A DNA stretch of 64,000 nucleotides. Source: Bowmanella dokdonensis (GTDB taxonomy: Bacteria; Pseudomonadota; Gammaproteobacteria; Enterobacterales; Alteromonadaceae). Under the pieces are notes generated by a model. The model had not been told where the DNA came from. It saw only the letters and a list, made by a program, of their open reading frames with translations, and did not search any database. Shown here piece after piece: positions 62,096-64,000 of this stretch. Location: assembly GCF_017254865.1 (NCBI RefSeq), contig NZ_JAFKCV010000009.1, positions 1-64,000 on the forward strand, written 5' to 3'. The first letter of the stretch is position 1, and every line of letters begins with the position of its first letter. A program made the position numbers and the translations under genes.

Positions 62096-63035
62096 GGCCG
62101 AATTGGAAGACCTGCACTGGAAGTTGGATCTGCTCGGCTCCATCGAAGTGGGGATTGTGGTGATCAACCGCCAGTTCGAGGTGCAGATTTGGAATGAATT
62201 CATGCACCATCACAGCGGCATCGTACCCAGCCAGATAAGAGACAAGTCGGTACTCGAGTTTTTTCCCGAAATTGACAGGGACTGGTTCAAACAGAAGACC
62301 GATCCGGTCTTCAAGCTGAAGAGCCCGGCCTTTGTCATCTGGGAGCAACGGCCTTATCTGTTCAAGTTTGCCAGTTATCGCCCGGTCACCAGCGCCACAG
62401 AAATCATGTACCAGAACATCACCCTGTTCCCGCTGGCATCCCTGTCTGGGGAGGTGGAACACCTGTGTGTGGTAGTCTACGACGTCACAGACGAGGTCGT
62501 CAGTAAGCAACGCCTGGCAGCCGCCAACGAGAAACTGCAGATGATGAGTCGGGTGGACGGCCTGACCGGCTTGTTCAACCGCCGCTACTGGGAGGAATGT
62601 TGCCAGTTGGAGTTTAAGCGCTGTCAGCGAAATCAGGGCAGCTCTTCGCTGATGATCCTGGACATTGACCACTTCAAAAAAATCAATGATACCTGCGGTC
62701 ATCCCGCCGGTGACCAGGTTATCAGGAGTCTGGCGCAGATCATTAAACAGACGGTTAGGGAAACGGATATCGCCGGCCGTTACGGCGGCGAGGAGTTCAC
62801 CATTGTGCTGCCGGATACGGATGCCCACAATGCCCGGCAGGTGGCTGAGCGTGTCAGGCAGCGGGCAGAGTCTGCTGTGGTCACCCACGAAGGGCGGGAA
62901 ATACGCTTTACCATCAGTCTGGGGGTCAGTCAGTTCAGCGCTTCGTTCAAGGATCATATGACCTGGGTGGAGCATGCCGACCAGGGGTTGTATCAGGCCA
63001 AGGAATCCGGACGTAACAGGACGGTACTCCGCTAG
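62079..63035 (+). CDS. PAS-GGDEF diguanylate cyclase
   Basis: The 318-residue protein has an N-terminal PAS domain (about 10-140; SIEVGIVVINRQFEVQIWNEF) and a GGDEF domain (about 155-310) with the substrate marks DGLTGLFNRR (160-169), DIDHFKKIND and the active site GGEEF (236-240). RETD (227-230) lies five residues before GGEEF, the I-site for product inhibition. It should make c-di-GMP and be feedback-limited. The start overlaps the CheY-CheX gene by 17 bp, so phosphorelay and c-di-GMP outputs are likely tied. There is no membrane helix. Confidence 0.92.
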   Translation: MDIQRKAELEDLHWKLDLLGSIEVGIVVINRQFEVQIWNEFMHHHSGIVPSQIRDKSVLEFFPEIDRDWFKQKTDPVFKLKSPAFVIWEQRPYLFKFASYRPVTSATEIMYQNITLFPLASLSGEVEHLCVVVYDVTDEVVSKQRLAAANEKLQMMSRVDGLTGLFNRRYWEECCQLEFKRCQRNQGSSSLMILDIDHFKKINDTCGHPAGDQVIRSLAQIIKQTVRETDIAGRYGGEEFTIVLPDTDAHNARQVAERVRQRAESAVVTHEGREIRFTISLGVSQFSASFKDHMTWVEHADQGLYQAKESGRNRTVLR

Positions 63036-63046
63036 CGATTAGCTGC

Positions 63047-64000
63047 TCAGGCGCGCTCACCGGCTATTTCCCTGACCTTATGGCGGATCAGGGTCAGTAG
63101 CAACAGGCTGGGCAGGACCATCAGGGCCGTGAGCAGGAAAAATAGCTGCCAGTTACCATCCAGATAATCCACCACTACCCCGCTGTAGGCGCCAAGGGTC
63201 GTTCGGCCAAAGGTGCCAATGCTGGCCAGCAGGGCATACTGACTGGCGGTAAAGGCCCGGTTACAGAGCACCGAAATAAAGGCCATAAACGCCACCGTTC
63301 CCCAGGCGGCGGTAAATCCGTCCACCACTATGGTGACAAACAACAGGGTCTTGTCCGGCCCTACTGAGGCCATCAGGGCAAACAATAAGTTACTTGCCGC
63401 CATGGCCAGACCACCGACATACAGTCCCTTGATAATGCCGATTCTCAGGTTGATGAGGCTGCCGGTTACTGAGGCGACGATGGTGACTACCCAGGTCAAC
63501 AGCTTAGAATAGGCGCCGATGTCGGCGTTGCTGAAGCCAATCTCCTTGTAGAATACGATGCTCATACGCCCCAGCACCGCCTCACCCATCTTGAACAGCA
63601 TCACAAACAGAAGCAGGGTCAATGCAACACGCACCCCGTTACGGCTAAAGAAGTCGCGCAGGGGCTCGCCCAGTGAGACCAGCAGCCAGGCCATGGCTTT
63701 CTGGGTGGAATTCGCCGTCAGCTTGTTCTGGGCTGCCTGCTCTTTCAGCATGCGACTGGTGGTACGCACGGCAAAGGCCACAAGCAACAGCACCAGCAGG
63801 CTGACAGCCGCATTCTGATAGGCAAACCAGGTCGGCGCGAAGACCTGGAATCCGCACAACGTAATCGCAGACAGGATGGCCAGCAGCACCAGGGTGGCGG
63901 CCGGACCGTGACTACTCACTGCTGCCAGGTAACGGCTTTCGGCCTGCTGGTAAGTCTGCTCCCTTATGCGGGTCTGCGGCTCAGTAGCGACCCAGATGCC
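63047..64000 (-). CDS. AmpG-like MFS permease, partial (start outside window)
   Basis: The frame stays open to the window end, so the N-terminus is missing; the visible part (about 317 residues) has eight or so helices. TEPQTRIREQ, the central cytosolic loop, and MSIVFYKEIGFSNADIGAYSKLL resemble AmpG, the permease for cell-wall muropeptides, but in length and sequence it could be another MFS member. The gene is convergent with the cyclase gene, with 11 bp between stops. An internal GTG at 63919 gives a shorter reading that would drop the open upstream codons, so it is not used. Confidence 0.65.
   Translation of the reverse strand, partial: GIWVATEPQTRIREQTYQQAESRYLAAVSSHGPAATLVLLAILSAITLCGFQVFAPTWFAYQNAAVSLLVLLLVAFAVRTTSRMLKEQAAQNKLTANSTQKAMAWLLVSLGEPLRDFFSRNGVRVALTLLLFVMLFKMGEAVLGRMSIVFYKEIGFSNADIGAYSKLLTWVVTIVASVTGSLINLRIGIIKGLYVGGLAMAASNLLFALMASVGPDKTLLFVTIVVDGFTAAWGTVAFMAFISVLCNRAFTASQYALLASIGTFGRTTLGAYSGVVVDYLDGNWQLFFLLTALMVLPSLLLLTLIRHKVREIAGERA

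Noticed and set aside
61046-62203. 385-codon antisense frame across the CheY-CheX and cyclase starts
   Set aside because: It covers two well supported overlapping genes and has no motif.
1-64000. CRISPR arrays, tRNA or rRNA genes, prophage, complete insertion sequences
   Set aside because: No regularly spaced repeats, no cloverleaf or rRNA core sequence, no integrase other than XerD, and no transposase frame were found by eye; a tRNAscan or CRISPR search would settle it.

Overview
This 64 kb window is chromosomal DNA from a GC-rich gammaproteobacterium, most likely in the order Alteromonadales. The placement is an inference from gene families and gene order: ftsB-ispD-ispF-truD-surE-pcm-yqaA-nlpD-rpoS, xerD/dsbC/recJ, recO-pdxJ-acpS, rlmD-relA-mazG, rppH-ptsP and lgt-thyA. 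No rRNA, tRNA, CRISPR array, prophage or intact transposase gene was seen. Most of the window is core genome with short accessory stretches between conserved blocks.

Layout. 1-5.9 kb is accessory: an attC-like folded site, a GNAT acetyltransferase, an RsgA-type GTPase, the C-terminal stub of a CPBP membrane protease, and a tightly coupled operon (Acg-type nitroreductase, DUF6544-type protein, intact CPBP protease, membrane M23 peptidase). 5.9-18.6 kb is mostly housekeeping: xerD, a GAF-EAL c-di-GMP phosphodiesterase that splits the usual xerD-dsbC pair, dsbC, recJ, a lipoprotein, recO, pdxJ, acpS, rlmD, relA and mazG. 18.8-21.6 kb holds two poorly characterised genes, an Asp/Glu racemase, a 271-bp MITE-like element with perfect 26-bp inverted ends, and tpx. 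21.6-28.1 kb is the minus-strand rpoS-to-ftsB block. 28.1-38.4 kb is also on the minus strand: a CorA-type channel, a CaCA exchanger, a TIGR03545/TIGR03546 pair, a LysE-type exporter, a methyltransferase, a bifunctional putA and ygiM.

38.6-53.3 kb is the most unusual part. After the ygiF triphosphatase come a membrane-embedded AraC-type regulator, a CBS-domain protein and a NarL/LuxR-type regulator whose receiver lacks the phospho-acceptor Asp. Next is a four-gene, end-to-end coupled operon (42866-49629): a VTT/TVP38 (DedA-superfamily) membrane protein, a six-hairpin glycosidase-like protein without a signal peptide, a GT4 glycosyltransferase, and a 795-residue fusion of an alkaline-phosphatase-superfamily phosphodiesterase to an endonuclease/exonuclease/phosphatase (EEP) domain. 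I infer a glycolipid or phospholipid remodelling system. It is followed directly by a TetR regulator with a perfect palindromic operator and a YbhG/YbhF/YbhR-like ABC exporter. In E. coli an EEP gene (ybhP), a cardiolipin synthase (clsB) and the ybhGFSR exporter are also neighbours, which supports an envelope-lipid theme.

53.4-64 kb contains a solute-binding-like periplasmic protein, mutH, a YhhN lysoplasmalogenase-like protein, rppH-ptsP, a TSUP permease, lgt-thyA, a CheY-CheX type protein overlapping a PAS-GGDEF diguanylate cyclase, and an AmpG-like permease cut by the window end. The chemotaxis-phosphatase/diguanylate-cyclase pair and the GAF-EAL protein point to c-di-GMP signalling.
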